Source: Pseudobutyrivibrio sp.
GTDB lineage: Bacteria > Bacillota > Clostridia > Lachnospirales > Lachnospiraceae
Reading direction: 5' to 3'
Assembly: GCF_015057185.1 (NCBI RefSeq)
Contig: NZ_SVEV01000011.1
Location: 26,085 to 90,084, forward strand
DNA: 64,000 bases
Shown piece by piece: positions 33,103 to 42,581 of this stretch. The notes beneath the pieces are model-generated. The model saw only the letters and a list, made by a program, of their open reading frames with translations, did no database searches and had not been told where the DNA came from. The position numbers were made by a program, and so were the translations under genes. The stretch's first letter is position 1; every line of letters begins with the position of its first letter.

Positions 33103-34221
33103 ATGGCAAATAAGGCTTTTGGCGTAATTAATTCTGCGGCTAATAATATACGAGTTGAAGGTCTTCATGATTATAGACCTATAGGCGCATTTTCCTTCTT
33201 AGGAAGATTTAGAGTTATCGATTTTCCGATTTCGAACTTTAGCAATAGCGGAATGGATAGGATTCACGTTTATCTAAATAGTAGACCACGTTCCATAGTT
33301 GAGCATATTGGCTCTGGACGTCATTACAATATTAATTCTAAGCGTGGTAGCATCCAAATGATGTTTACCCAGAATAATGGACATAGTTCAATTTATAATA
33401 CTGATATTAATGCATATTTGGAGAATATCGAACAAATTGAGCGTATGCCTCAGGATTATGTGGTGATTGCACCAAGCTATATGGTGTACAAACAAGATTT
33501 TCAATTGCTGCTTGATACTCACGTGGACAGTGGTGCTGATATTACATTGCTTTATCATAAGGTTGATCAGGCAAAGGAATACTATCGTGGCTGCAATATT
33601 GTTACTCTTAATAAACAAAAGGGTGTAGAGAGTGTTCAGAGAAATATGGGCACTGCAAAAGATAGAAATATTAGCATGGACACATATGTAATGTCCAAGG
33701 AAGTATTTATTTACTTGATTAATAAGGCAAAGAGAGATTCATCAGCATACTCACTGGCAGATATGATTGGAATTGCTTGCAAGGAAATGGATGTAAGAGG
33801 ATATCAGCATAAAGGATATTTTGCAGCAATCACTAGCCTAGATGATTATTATCGTGCAAATATGGAGTTGCTTGATTATGCTACTGCAATGGATTTCTTC
33901 AAAGCAGAGTGGCCATTCTATACAAAGACAACTGATGCTTGTCCTACTCAATATTATCATGGAGCAAAGGTTACTAATTCTATGATTTGTAATGCAGGCT
34001 TGATTGAGGGTACTGTTGAGAATTCGATTATCGGTCGTAATGTCCACATCGGCAAAGGTGCAGTTGTTAGGAACTCTATTATTTTATCGTACGCGGATAT
34101 TGGAGAAGGAACATACATCGAAAATGCCGTTATTGATAAATGGGTAAAGGTTAAGAAAATAAATAAAATAGTGTCTGAATCAGTTACACCAGCTTATATT
34201 AAGCGCAACGACGTACTGTAG
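33103..34221 (+). CDS. glgD: GlgD subunit of ADP-glucose pyrophosphorylase
   Basis: A 372-residue paralogue of GlgC that lacks the intact nucleotide-binding GGxGxRL loop (FGVINSAANNIRVEG at that place) and so is the non-catalytic or modulatory partner. It retains FRVIDFPISNFSNSGMDRI and a C-terminal beta-helix (ENSIIGRNVHIGKGAVVRNS). In Firmicutes GlgD with GlgC forms a more active heterotetramer. Coupled to glgC with a one-base gap and ended by a strong terminator. Confidence 0.95.
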   Translation: MANKAFGVINSAANNIRVEGLHDYRPIGAFSFLGRFRVIDFPISNFSNSGMDRIHVYLNSRPRSIVEHIGSGRHYNINSKRGSIQMMFTQNNGHSSIYNTDINAYLENIEQIERMPQDYVVIAPSYMVYKQDFQLLLDTHVDSGADITLLYHKVDQAKEYYRGCNIVTLNKQKGVESVQRNMGTAKDRNISMDTYVMSKEVFIYLINKAKRDSSAYSLADMIGIACKEMDVRGYQHKGYFAAITSLDDYYRANMELLDYATAMDFFKAEWPFYTKTTDACPTQYYHGAKVTNSMICNAGLIEGTVENSIIGRNVHIGKGAVVRNSIILSYADIGEGTYIENAVIDKWVKVKKINKIVSESVTPAYIKRNDVL

Positions 34222-34232
34222 ATTCATAATAC

Positions 34233-34262
34233 AAAGCCCAGGTCATTAGACTTGGGCTTTTG
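34233..34262 (+). terminator. Terminator of glgCD
   Basis: AAAGCCCAGGTC (34233-34244), ATTA, GACTTGGGCTTT (34249-34260), T run. Confidence 0.93.
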
Positions 34263-34325
34263 ATATATGTGGGGATAAATGTTATCATAACAACTGTAAA
34301 TTGATTAATAGATAGGCGGTAAGAA

Positions 34326-34502
34326 ATGAAATTCCCAAAGGACCCTGTAATGCTACTTTCAGCGGTAAATACAGCATTACGTGATTATTACAGTAGTTTT
34401 GAAGCATTGGTGGAGGATAATGAAGTAGATGGAGATGAGATAATTGCAAAGCTTGCAAGCATTGATTATCACTATGATCCAACTATGAATAAGTTTAGAT
34501 AA
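34326..34502 (+). CDS. DUF4250 small protein
   Basis: A 58-residue protein (MKFPKDPVMLLSAVNTALRD..., then SSFEALVEDNEVDGDEI and DYHYDPTMNKFR). The P-x-DP-x-MLLS-x-N-x-x-LRD-Y start is the DUF4250 signature. The gene is short enough to be missed by length cut-offs. GCGGTAAGA precedes the ATG, and the stop lies 2 bases before the CapA gene start, so the two are coupled. Function unknown. Confidence 0.85.
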   Translation: MKFPKDPVMLLSAVNTALRDYYSSFEALVEDNEVDGDEIIAKLASIDYHYDPTMNKFR

Positions 34503-34504
34503 TT

Positions 34505-35686
34505 ATGAAAAAGTTTATTGCAACGTTATTTAAAACAATTGCTATATTGGTTTTGGTGGCAGCAGTAGCATGGTATGCATTTGCTGAGGATGGACCATTT
34601 AATGCTCAGGCTAGAGAGTTTGCAAAGGAACATAACATACATGAAAATCTGGCATGGCTAATAGGTGAGGATGAGGTCCAAGAGAGCACCGAGGAGACGA
34701 CCGAGGCTACAACAGAAGATAAACAAGTGGACGTAACAGCCGAGGAAGAACCGGCAGACATGACCACAAATATTGTTTTTACAGGTGATGTGGAAATTAG
34801 TGAATATGTTCAGGCTAATTATGATGCATCTGGAGTTGGTGGAGTTGTTAGCCCAGAGGTTAATAGCCTTTTGAATGACGCTGATATCGCCATGATTAAT
34901 AATGAGTTTTGCTTTTCCACTAGAGGACAGCAGGCTCCTGATAAGCAGTATACCTTCAGAGTTAATCCAAGCTATGCTCAGCTACTTACAGATATGGGTG
35001 TAGATATAGCAGGTCTTGCTAACAATCATGTTTTGGATTATGGTCAGGATGCTCTTACAGATACATTTACTACTTTGTCTGATGCTGGCATTGAATATAC
35101 AGGAGCAGGTAATAGCCTAGAGGAAGCTAGCAAACTTATCATAAAAACAGATGATGCTGGCCGTACATATGGCTTCTTGGCAGCTAGCCATGTTATCCCG
35201 GTTGGCAGCTGGAATGTTGTAAATTCTCAGCCAGGTGAATTCTGCTTCTACGACGAGACAGATTTGTTAAATGCCATTTCTGAGGCCGATAGTCAGGTTG
35301 ACTATCTGTTTGTTATGGTGCACTGGGGAGTAGAGCATACCACCGAATTAGAAGATTATCAGGTTAATGATGGTCATAAAATGATAGATGCTGGGGCAGA
35401 TGCAGTAATCGGAATGCATAGCCATTGTTTGCAGCCAATAGAGTATTACAATGGCAAGCCTATTTTTTATAGTCTTGGCAATTTTATATTTAACCAATCA
35501 ATCAAATCAGGCTGCGGTGGTGCAGTTGAGTTCTCCATTGATGAAAATGATGCAATCAGCTACCGCATAGTGCCGATTACAGCAACTAATGCCTGCACCG
35601 CTATTGACTCCACTGGGTATAGCTATATGGAGAGCATTTCAGACAATGTTGCGGTGGATGAAAATGGTTATATTAGCGAGAAATAA
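34505..35686 (+). CDS. CapA family (poly-gamma-glutamate capsule-like) phosphoesterase
   Basis: A 393-residue protein. The N-terminal membrane helix (~residues 5-27) anchors it outside, followed by an acidic/Thr linker (~56-85). From ~90 onward it has the PGA_cap metallophosphatase-like fold: IVFTGDVEISEY, NNEFCFSTRG, AGLANNHVLDYG, VHWGVEH and GMHSHCLQPIEYYNGKPIFYSLGNFIFNQ. CapA proteins help export or tether poly-gamma-glutamate; no capB/capC neighbours are present, so a different surface polymer is likely. Translationally coupled to the DUF4250 gene. Confidence 0.9.
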   Translation: MKKFIATLFKTIAILVLVAAVAWYAFAEDGPFNAQAREFAKEHNIHENLAWLIGEDEVQESTEETTEATTEDKQVDVTAEEEPADMTTNIVFTGDVEISEYVQANYDASGVGGVVSPEVNSLLNDADIAMINNEFCFSTRGQQAPDKQYTFRVNPSYAQLLTDMGVDIAGLANNHVLDYGQDALTDTFTTLSDAGIEYTGAGNSLEEASKLIIKTDDAGRTYGFLAASHVIPVGSWNVVNSQPGEFCFYDETDLLNAISEADSQVDYLFVMVHWGVEHTTELEDYQVNDGHKMIDAGADAVIGMHSHCLQPIEYYNGKPIFYSLGNFIFNQSIKSGCGGAVEFSIDENDAISYRIVPITATNACTAIDSTGYSYMESISDNVAVDENGYISEK

Positions 35687-35844
35687 TTGACAAAATATTA
35701 ACGAAAATACAAAAAAGTACAAAATCAAAAACAATGCTTAAAACCACTTTTTTTTCATAAAAAAGTAGTAAAATAACATTTGGTTTTATATAACTAACAA
35801 TACTATTTTAGTTTTATTTAAAGAAAGAAAAGAGGAAATTAAAA

Positions 35845-36828
35845 ATGGCAGGATTTGGTGCATTAATTGACATCCTTAAAAAGGATCCAAAGAAAATCGT
35901 TTTCACAGAGGGTACAGACCCACGTATTATCGAGGCTTCTAGCCGTCTTTTAGGTTCTGATTTCCTTCAGCCAATTCTCATTGGTAAGGAAGAAGAGGTT
36001 AAGGCAGCTGCTGAGGATGCAGGTTTTAACATCCGCGGAGCAGTTATCATTGATCCAGAGAACTACGATAGATTTGACGAGATGTGCGAGCTCTTCTGCG
36101 AACTTAGAAAGTCTAAGGGCGTTACAATGGAGCAGGCAAAGGCTACATGTTCTTCAGCTAACTACTTCGGTACTATGCTTGTAAAGATGGGCGTTGCTGA
36201 TGCACTTCTTGGTGGTGCTACATACTCAACAGCTGATACTGTTCGTCCAGCACTTCAGGTTATCAAGACAAAGCCAGGCAACAGCATTGTATCTTCTTGC
36301 TTCATCATGGTTCGTAACTCAGCTACAGGTGATAGAGAAGTTCTTGCTATGGGTGATTGCGCTATCAACATCAAGCCAAACGCTGATGAGATCGCTGAAA
36401 TCGCTGGTGAAACAGCTGAATGTGCTAAGATTTTTGGTATTGATCCAAAGATTGCTATGCTTTCTTACTCAACACTTGGCTCTGGAAAGGGTGAGGATGT
36501 TGACAAGATGCGTGAAGCTACAGCAAAGGCAAAGGAAAAGTATCCTAACCTTGAAATCGAAGGCGAGCTTCAGTTTGATGCTGCAGTATCTCCACGTGTT
36601 GCAAAGACAAAGTGCCCAGGCTCTACAGTAGCTGGACATGCAAATACATTCATCTTCCCAGATATCAATGCTGGTAACATTGGTTACAAGATTGCACAGC
36701 GCCTTGGTGGATTTGATGCTTACGGCCCAATCCTTCTTGGACTTAACGCACCAATTAATGATCTTTCTCGTGGATGCAATGCACAGGAAGTATACTCAAT
36801 GGCTATTATAACAGCCGCTCTCGCATAA
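35845..36828 (+). CDS. pta: Phosphate acetyltransferase
   Basis: A 327-residue Pta: converts acetyl-CoA and phosphate to acetyl phosphate. Segments KIVFTEGTDPRIIEA, LLGGATYSTADTVRPALQVI, AMLSYSTLGSGKGEDVDKM and DAAVSPRVAKTKCPGSTVAG are family hallmarks. Short form without the N-terminal regulatory domains of enterobacterial Pta. Codon choice is strongly biased, as for a highly expressed fermentation gene. No ackA is adjacent. The 3' side carries three stacked hairpins ending in a terminator. Confidence 0.96.
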   Translation: MAGFGALIDILKKDPKKIVFTEGTDPRIIEASSRLLGSDFLQPILIGKEEEVKAAAEDAGFNIRGAVIIDPENYDRFDEMCELFCELRKSKGVTMEQAKATCSSANYFGTMLVKMGVADALLGGATYSTADTVRPALQVIKTKPGNSIVSSCFIMVRNSATGDREVLAMGDCAINIKPNADEIAEIAGETAECAKIFGIDPKIAMLSYSTLGSGKGEDVDKMREATAKAKEKYPNLEIEGELQFDAAVSPRVAKTKCPGSTVAGHANTFIFPDINAGNIGYKIAQRLGGFDAYGPILLGLNAPINDLSRGCNAQEVYSMAIITAALA

Positions 36829-36831
36829 AAA

Positions 36832-36965
36832 GCAGAGGGGAGGGCCCCATTTATGGGAGTTGCCCCTCTGCCACAGCAGGCCCATTGCCGAAGGCAATTT
36901 GCATGGGCCTTGCTTTCCAGATAGTATATTTTAACCTTCCCCGAGAGGGGGAGGTTATTTTTTTA
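36832..36965 (+). terminator. Three-hairpin 3' region of pta ending in a terminator
   Basis: GCAGAGGGG (36832-36840)/CCCCTCTGC (36863-36871); GGCCCAT (36879-36885)/ATGGGCC (36903-36909) enclosing TTGCC-GAA-GGCAA; then AACCTTCCCC (36933-36942)-GAGA-GGGGGAGGTT (36947-36956) with an eight-T-rich tail. The last is a canonical terminator; the first two look like 3' stabilisers or a palindromic repeat. Confidence 0.88.
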
Positions 36966-36978
36966 ACGGAGAATTGTT

Positions 36979-38745
36979 ATGAGTAAATGGATTTTACAAC
37001 GTAAGTCAGCAGATTATGCAGGACTTAGCAAAAGGCTTGGAGTTGATCCGGTAATTATACGCCTTATGGTAAATCGTGGACTAACTACATATGAAGAAAT
37101 GGAAGAATATTTACATCCTACATTGAATAATCTTCCTGATCCTCATTTATTTGCCAACATGGAAGAAGCCTGTGGCCTTCTTATGGATGCAATTGACGAA
37201 GGAGTCAAAATTCGTGTAGTAGGTGACTATGATGTTGATGGTATTATGTCAACCTATATTCTTACTAGCGCTATCAGAGAAGTTGGTGGCGATGTGGATT
37301 ATGCTGTGCCACATAGAATGGTTGATGGATATGGTATCAATCCGGATATGGTACAGAATGCTTTTGATGAGGGCGTTAGATTCATTATTACCTGCGACAA
37401 TGGTATTGCAGCAGGACCTGCTGTAGATTTGGCTAAAGAGCTTGGCATGACTTTTGTTGTTACAGACCATCATGAGGTGCCTTTTGAGGTTTCTGAGGAT
37501 GGAATGCAAACAATTCAAAATTTGCCAAATGCCGATGCGGTTGTGGATCCAAAAAGAAATGATTGTCAGTATCCCTTCAAGGGTATCTGTGGAGCTCAGG
37601 TTGCATGGAAGCTTGTTGATGTTCTATTTGAATATGTTGGCCTGGAAAAAGAAATGGCTGACAAGTATTTGCAGTATGCAAGCATAGCTACTGTATGTGA
37701 TGTAATGGAGCTCAAGGGTGAAAATCGTGCCACAGTTTATCATGGAATAAAGGCAATCGAGGCTACAGACAATATTGGGCTTAGTGCATTGTTGGCTAGA
37801 ACAGAATTAAAAGGAAAACCTTTAAACTGTTATCATTTAGGATTTGTAATTGGTCCATGCCTTAATGCTAGTGGCAGACTAGACACTGCCTCCAAGGCAA
37901 TTGAGCTTTTGTTTGAAGAAGATTCTGCAAAAGCCCTGGCAATGGCAAATGAGCTTGTAGAATTAAATTCTCAGAGAAAAAACATGACTCAAATTGGGTT
38001 GGATAAAGCAAAAGAGATGATTGAGACTAGTGGGCTCAAGAAGCAACGAGTTCTTGTTGTTTATATTCCTGAGCTTCATGAGAGCTTAGCGGGAATTGTA
38101 GCAGGAAGAATTAGAGAGATTTACAACAAGCCAGTAATTGTCATAACTGATGCAGAAGAGGGAGCTAAGGGCAGTGGACGTTCTATTCCGGCATATAACA
38201 TGTTTGAGGAGCTATCGGCGGTAAAGGATATCTTTACAAAATTCGGTGGACACCCAATGGCTGCCGGTCTTTCTTTACCAAGTGAGAAAATAGATGAGCT
38301 CCGTCAGCGTTTAAATGACAACTGTACTCTCACAGAAGATGACATGCAGGAAATAATAAAGATAGATTGTGACATGCCTCTTTCTTATGTGACGGAAGGG
38401 CTGGTGGAAAGCATCGATATGCTAGCGCCATTTGGTACAGGAAACACCAAGCCTTTGTTTGCTTTGAAAAATATTCCTATAAAGAATGCAACTCACATGG
38501 GAAAAGATGGTAAATTCCTTAGACTTACAGTCCTTAAAGAAAATGGTCAGCCAATGACAGGGCTTATGTTTAGAGGTGTAGAAGAGTTTGAAACAGCAAT
38601 CGAAGCAAAATATGGAGCAGAACAACTACAGCGGGTGTTCTCTGGTATTGAAAACAATGTGAAAATGGATATTGTTTACGAACCTTCTATCAATGAATTT
38701 AGAGGAAATCGTTCTCTACAGATTATGATTGAGAATTTTAAATAG
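36979..38745 (+). CDS. recJ: Single-stranded-DNA-specific exonuclease RecJ
   Basis: A 588-residue 5'-3' exonuclease of recombination and repair. DHH-family motifs: GDYDVDGIMS (D83, D85, D87), VTDHHEV (D163-H164-H165), VDPKRNDC, and the DHHA1 domain GSGRSIPAYNMFEEL with GGHPMAAGLSLP. The C-terminal OB-like region ends SLQIMIENFK. Length is normal for Firmicutes RecJ. ACGGAG precedes the ATG. A terminator separates it from pta, so it should have its own promoter or depend on readthrough. Confidence 0.95.
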   Translation: MSKWILQRKSADYAGLSKRLGVDPVIIRLMVNRGLTTYEEMEEYLHPTLNNLPDPHLFANMEEACGLLMDAIDEGVKIRVVGDYDVDGIMSTYILTSAIREVGGDVDYAVPHRMVDGYGINPDMVQNAFDEGVRFIITCDNGIAAGPAVDLAKELGMTFVVTDHHEVPFEVSEDGMQTIQNLPNADAVVDPKRNDCQYPFKGICGAQVAWKLVDVLFEYVGLEKEMADKYLQYASIATVCDVMELKGENRATVYHGIKAIEATDNIGLSALLARTELKGKPLNCYHLGFVIGPCLNASGRLDTASKAIELLFEEDSAKALAMANELVELNSQRKNMTQIGLDKAKEMIETSGLKKQRVLVVYIPELHESLAGIVAGRIREIYNKPVIVITDAEEGAKGSGRSIPAYNMFEELSAVKDIFTKFGGHPMAAGLSLPSEKIDELRQRLNDNCTLTEDDMQEIIKIDCDMPLSYVTEGLVESIDMLAPFGTGNTKPLFALKNIPIKNATHMGKDGKFLRLTVLKENGQPMTGLMFRGVEEFETAIEAKYGAEQLQRVFSGIENNVKMDIVYEPSINEFRGNRSLQIMIENFK

Positions 38746-38834
38746 CCGTTGGTTCATTTATTGAATGTGTCCCATAAATCATATAAAATCAAATATGATT
38801 ATGTAAAAAACAAAATTGGAGAAATGGTGTTATT

Positions 38835-39779
38835 ATGGTGCAGAAAGAATTTTATAATTTTAACTCTAAAGATGGACAGTCAACTATTCACTGCATAAAA
38901 TGGCTTCCTGATTCAGAACCCAAAGCCGTTTTGCAATTAGTGCACGGAATGGTTGAATATATAGAAAGATATGATGAATTTGCTACATATATTGCCGAAA
39001 AAGGTTATGTGGTAGTTGGCCATGATCATATTGGACACGGTCACTCTGTAGCTAGCGATGAGGAATTAGGAATAATGGTAGGTGCACATCCTGCTGACAT
39101 AATGGTAGAGGATGTTTATACTCACTACACGCTCACAAAAAAGAAGTATCCTAACATTCCTTACTTTATTTTAGGACATTCAATGGGATCTTATGTACTT
39201 AGACAGTTTTTGTCTACGAAAACTGTGTACTTAGATGATTTGACTGGTGCGGTAATTATGGGTACAGGCCAAGAAAAACCTATTACTTACAAGGGTGGAC
39301 TTTTTGTTGTAAAGCTAATGTCTTTATTCAAAGGCAAAAACTATCGAAGCACAATGGTTCGTGACATTACCTATAGTGCCCCATACAAGCAATATGATTG
39401 CTACGGCAAGGATTATGCTAATTCATGGTTATCCAAAAACATTAAGGATGTAGAAAAATATTATCACGATAAATATTGTACCTTCACCTTTTCCCTTAAT
39501 GCCTACAAGGGACTTGTTGAGGCTCTGGGATGTGCTTGCTCAAAGGATTGTGTTACTAATATGAGAAAGAGCTTACCAATGTTTTTTGTTTCTGGAGATG
39601 CAGACCCAGTTGGCAATATGGGAGTGGGTACAAAAGCTGCAGCAGATATGTACATAAAAGCAGGCATGAAGGATGTTACCCTAAAACTATATCCAGGGGA
39701 TAGACACGAGATTTTACATGAAATAGATAGGGAACAGGTCTTTGAAGATATTTATAATTGGCTTGAGTCTCATCGTTAA
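38835..39779 (+). CDS. Alpha/beta hydrolase (monoacylglycerol lipase/lysophospholipase type)
   Basis: A 314-residue serine hydrolase. The nucleophile is S116 in FILGHSMGSYVLRQF; the oxyanion region is LQLVHGMVEYIERYDEFA; the acid is in FFVSGDADPVGNMG and the histidine in GDRHEILHE. No signal peptide, so it probably acts on cytoplasmic or membrane-derived monoacyl lipids. First of four tightly spaced genes ending with hslO. TTGGAG precedes the ATG. Confidence 0.9.
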   Translation: MVQKEFYNFNSKDGQSTIHCIKWLPDSEPKAVLQLVHGMVEYIERYDEFATYIAEKGYVVVGHDHIGHGHSVASDEELGIMVGAHPADIMVEDVYTHYTLTKKKYPNIPYFILGHSMGSYVLRQFLSTKTVYLDDLTGAVIMGTGQEKPITYKGGLFVVKLMSLFKGKNYRSTMVRDITYSAPYKQYDCYGKDYANSWLSKNIKDVEKYYHDKYCTFTFSLNAYKGLVEALGCACSKDCVTNMRKSLPMFFVSGDADPVGNMGVGTKAAADMYIKAGMKDVTLKLYPGDRHEILHEIDREQVFEDIYNWLESHR

Positions 39780-39794
39780 TTAGTGGGAGAGAAT

Positions 39795-40838
39795 ATGGAT
39801 TCACTGGAGCATTTAATTACAAGGTCGATTAAGACATATTACAAAAATAGGCTTTTTGCTCCTATCATATTTTTAGTTATTGAGTTGGTATTAATTTTTG
39901 TGTTTCCAATTGGTCACATGCTAGCTCCTAGAACATACAGCGAAGAAAACGTTAGTTTATATGAACTGTATAATTCAAAGGAGACCTATGCAAAATTCCA
40001 ATTAAAGAATTTGTACTTTACTGGATATACCAACAAATGGCTAGACCAGACCAGAGGCTACTATTATTACACAATGATTAACTCTGAGTGTGTTGTTGTG
40101 CTGCTGGATCCTGATACCTGTGAACAGGGGTCTCCTACAATAGAGGAGCTTACTGTAAAGGGCAAAATTATTTACGATTCTCATGCTGCTAGAACTTTAC
40201 TTACTAATTTGGCAAATGATTTAAATTGGAATGAAGATGGAATTCTTTCCACTGTTTCTACATATACAATATCTGAGCCAGATGCCACAGGATTTTCCTC
40301 AGAAGCATTTGAATTCTTTTTCTGGCTCTTTGGTTTTTATAGCGTTGGATGTATAATTGTTTTCTCTTTGTACATAGCCTTCCCAGTGCTTTCATTGCCT
40401 GTTCAAAAAACTAGAGCATACGGCAAACCATCAGAGATATTGGCCGAGGCAGAAGAAGAGCTTGCCACCCTACCACAGTTGGCGACTGAGGATATGTTCA
40501 TTACAGAGCATTATTTTATAGAAACTAGTAGCTATGGTGTTGCTATAGTTCCCATTGATGCTATAATTTGGATTTACAAGTATTCGACTATGCACAAATT
40601 TTTATGGCATCATTTTTCCATCACTTATACACTCTACATTACTGCAGGCAAGAGACATTACATCAAGTGCCCAAAGAACATAAAGAGTGATATTGATGGT
40701 ATTATGGATTACCTTGCAGAGGCCAACCATGATATTCTGGTGGGATTCTCTGAGGAAAACAGACTAAAGGTCGAAGAAATTCAAAACGATTTTGATATTA
40801 TTAGAAAGATAACTGGCTTTTTATCTAAGAGGGTTTAG
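39795..40838 (+). CDS. Two-segment membrane protein, unknown function
   Basis: About 347 residues. Hydrophobic segments at ~20-40 (PIIFLVIELVLIFVFPIG) and ~178-205 (FFFWLFGFYSVGCIIVFSLY) enclose a ~135-residue outer domain rich in Tyr and Thr; the ~140-residue C-terminal part, with IVPIDAIIWIYKYSTMHKF, is cytoplasmic and resembles PH-like membrane-associated domains. No family recognised. The ATG at 39795 is preferred (GGGAGAG just upstream) over a GTG at 39783. It begins 15 bases after the lipase stop and ends 3 bases before the methyltransferase. Confidence 0.8.
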   Translation: MDSLEHLITRSIKTYYKNRLFAPIIFLVIELVLIFVFPIGHMLAPRTYSEENVSLYELYNSKETYAKFQLKNLYFTGYTNKWLDQTRGYYYYTMINSECVVVLLDPDTCEQGSPTIEELTVKGKIIYDSHAARTLLTNLANDLNWNEDGILSTVSTYTISEPDATGFSSEAFEFFFWLFGFYSVGCIIVFSLYIAFPVLSLPVQKTRAYGKPSEILAEAEEELATLPQLATEDMFITEHYFIETSSYGVAIVPIDAIIWIYKYSTMHKFLWHHFSITYTLYITAGKRHYIKCPKNIKSDIDGIMDYLAEANHDILVGFSEENRLKVEEIQNDFDIIRKITGFLSKRV

Positions 40839-40841
40839 CAG

Positions 40842-41585
40842 ATGGAAGCTTATACAGGCTTTGCAGCAGTGTATGATAGGTATATGGATAATATACCTTA
40901 TGACGCGTGGGCTGTGAATATAAAGAATTTATTTGAAAAATATAATATGCCCATGGAAATCGTATGTGATTTGGGCTGTGGTACAGGTCAGATGACTCGC
41001 CGCCTCAAATCATTTGGGTACGATATGATTGGCATAGATTTATCTTATGACATGCTAATGGAGGCTATGGGAAGTGAGGATTCCGAGGGAATCCTTTATC
41101 TATGTCAGGACATGCGTGACTTTGAGCTCTATGGTACAGTAGGTGCGATTGTCAGTGTATGTGATAGCATGAATTATCTGAGAGATACAGATGAATTGTT
41201 GCAGGTATGCAAGCTTGCAAATAATTATTTAGACCCAAAGGGGTTATTTATTTTTGATGTTAAAACTGAACATTATTTTGAAAGCGTTGGCACTAGCACC
41301 ATTGCGGAAAATAGAGACGAGGGCAGCTTCATATGGGAAAATGAATATGATTCTGAAACTAGAGACAATGCTTATTATTTAACGATTTATGAGGAAAATG
41401 AAGAGGGGACCTTCGATAGATATGATGAAGAGCATCTCCAACATGCCTTCAAAATTGACGAGATAAAAGAAGCGATAGTTTCAAGTGGACTTGAGCTTTT
41501 AGATATATTAGATGTGGCAACAATGTCAGAGCCTACAATAAACAGTGATAGATTATATTTTATAGCAAGAGAGGTAATTAAATGA
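40842..41585 (+). CDS. Class I SAM-dependent methyltransferase
   Basis: A 247-residue Rossmann-fold methyltransferase. Motif I is VCDLGCGTGQMTRRL, motif II GIDLSYDMLMEA, and GAIVSVCDSMNYLRDTDELL follows. The N-terminus (YTGFAAVYDRYMDNIPYDAW) matches a Firmicutes group of small-molecule or cofactor methyltransferases often encoded near hslO. The stop overlaps the hslO start by 4 bases. Substrate unknown. Confidence 0.92.
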   Translation: MEAYTGFAAVYDRYMDNIPYDAWAVNIKNLFEKYNMPMEIVCDLGCGTGQMTRRLKSFGYDMIGIDLSYDMLMEAMGSEDSEGILYLCQDMRDFELYGTVGAIVSVCDSMNYLRDTDELLQVCKLANNYLDPKGLFIFDVKTEHYFESVGTSTIAENRDEGSFIWENEYDSETRDNAYYLTIYEENEEGTFDRYDEEHLQHAFKIDEIKEAIVSSGLELLDILDVATMSEPTINSDRLYFIAREVIK

Positions 41586-42451
41586 GCGACTATATAGTTA
41601 GAGCAACAGCGGCAAATGATGCAATTAGAGCATTTGCTATTACTAGTAGAGAGATGGTTGAAGAGGCCAGAACTCGTCACAATACATCCCCAATCGTAAC
41701 AGCGGCCCTTGGTAGAATGCTTTCAGCAGGTTCTATGATGGGAGTTATGCTAAAGGGAGAGGATGATTTGGTTACTCTTCAAATCCAGGGCACTGGTCCA
41801 ATGAAGGGAATTACAGTTACTTCTAACAGCAAGGGCGAGGTAAAGGGATTTCCAAATGTAGCTGTAGTAGATTTGCCACCTAAGAATGGCAAGCTTGATG
41901 TAGGTGGAGCAATCGACCTTGGTATTATGCGAGTAATCAAGGATATGGGACTTAAAGAGCCATATGTTGGAACTGTTGAGCTCCAGACTGGTGAGATAGC
42001 AGAGGATTTGACATATTATTACGCTGTGTCTGAACAGATTCCATCAACAGTTGGTCTTGGTGTTCTTATGAACAAAGACAACACTGTAAATGTAGCTGGT
42101 GGCTTCATTGTCCAGCTTATGCCTTTCACACCAGAAGAAGTTATTGCTCAAATTGAGGAGAATCTTAAGACTCTTCCTTCTGTTACAGATATGCTTTCTA
42201 GTGGAAAGACACCAGAAGAAATGCTTGAAACTGTTCTTGCAGGACTTGATGTTCAGATAATGGAAACATATCCTGCATGCTATAAATGTGATTGCTCAAG
42301 AGAACGAGTAATCAAGAGCCTTGCTTCTTTAGGTAAAGAAGATATGGATGATATTATCGCAGATGGAAAGCCTGTTGAGGTTAAATGTCAGTTCTGTAAT
42401 GAAGCATATGAGTTCACTTTAGATGAGCTTAAAAGCTTCAGGAGAAATTAG
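41582..42451 (+). CDS. hslO: Redox-regulated chaperone Hsp33
   Basis: A 289-residue Hsp33: holdase activated by oxidative unfolding. The N-terminal core has NTSPIVTAALGRMLSAGSMM and GPMKGITVTSNSKGEVKG; the C-terminal zinc switch is KCDC (CxC) followed by CQFC (CxxC). An extra cysteine (PACYKCDC) lies just before the CxC. Translation is coupled to the methyltransferase (ATGA overlap). Confidence 0.96.
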   Translation: MSDYIVRATAANDAIRAFAITSREMVEEARTRHNTSPIVTAALGRMLSAGSMMGVMLKGEDDLVTLQIQGTGPMKGITVTSNSKGEVKGFPNVAVVDLPPKNGKLDVGGAIDLGIMRVIKDMGLKEPYVGTVELQTGEIAEDLTYYYAVSEQIPSTVGLGVLMNKDNTVNVAGGFIVQLMPFTPEEVIAQIEENLKTLPSVTDMLSSGKTPEEMLETVLAGLDVQIMETYPACYKCDCSRERVIKSLASLGKEDMDDIIADGKPVEVKCQFCNEAYEFTLDELKSFRRN

Positions 42452-42581
42452 TCAGTCAATTTTCTATCGATTGCGTCAAATTAATAGTAGGTTTTTTATA
42501 AAAGTTTAGAAGATTTTATGCTGATTTTTCCTGTAAACTAATCTACGGAGTATCTATGTATTATGTAAAAGGAAAAATAAA

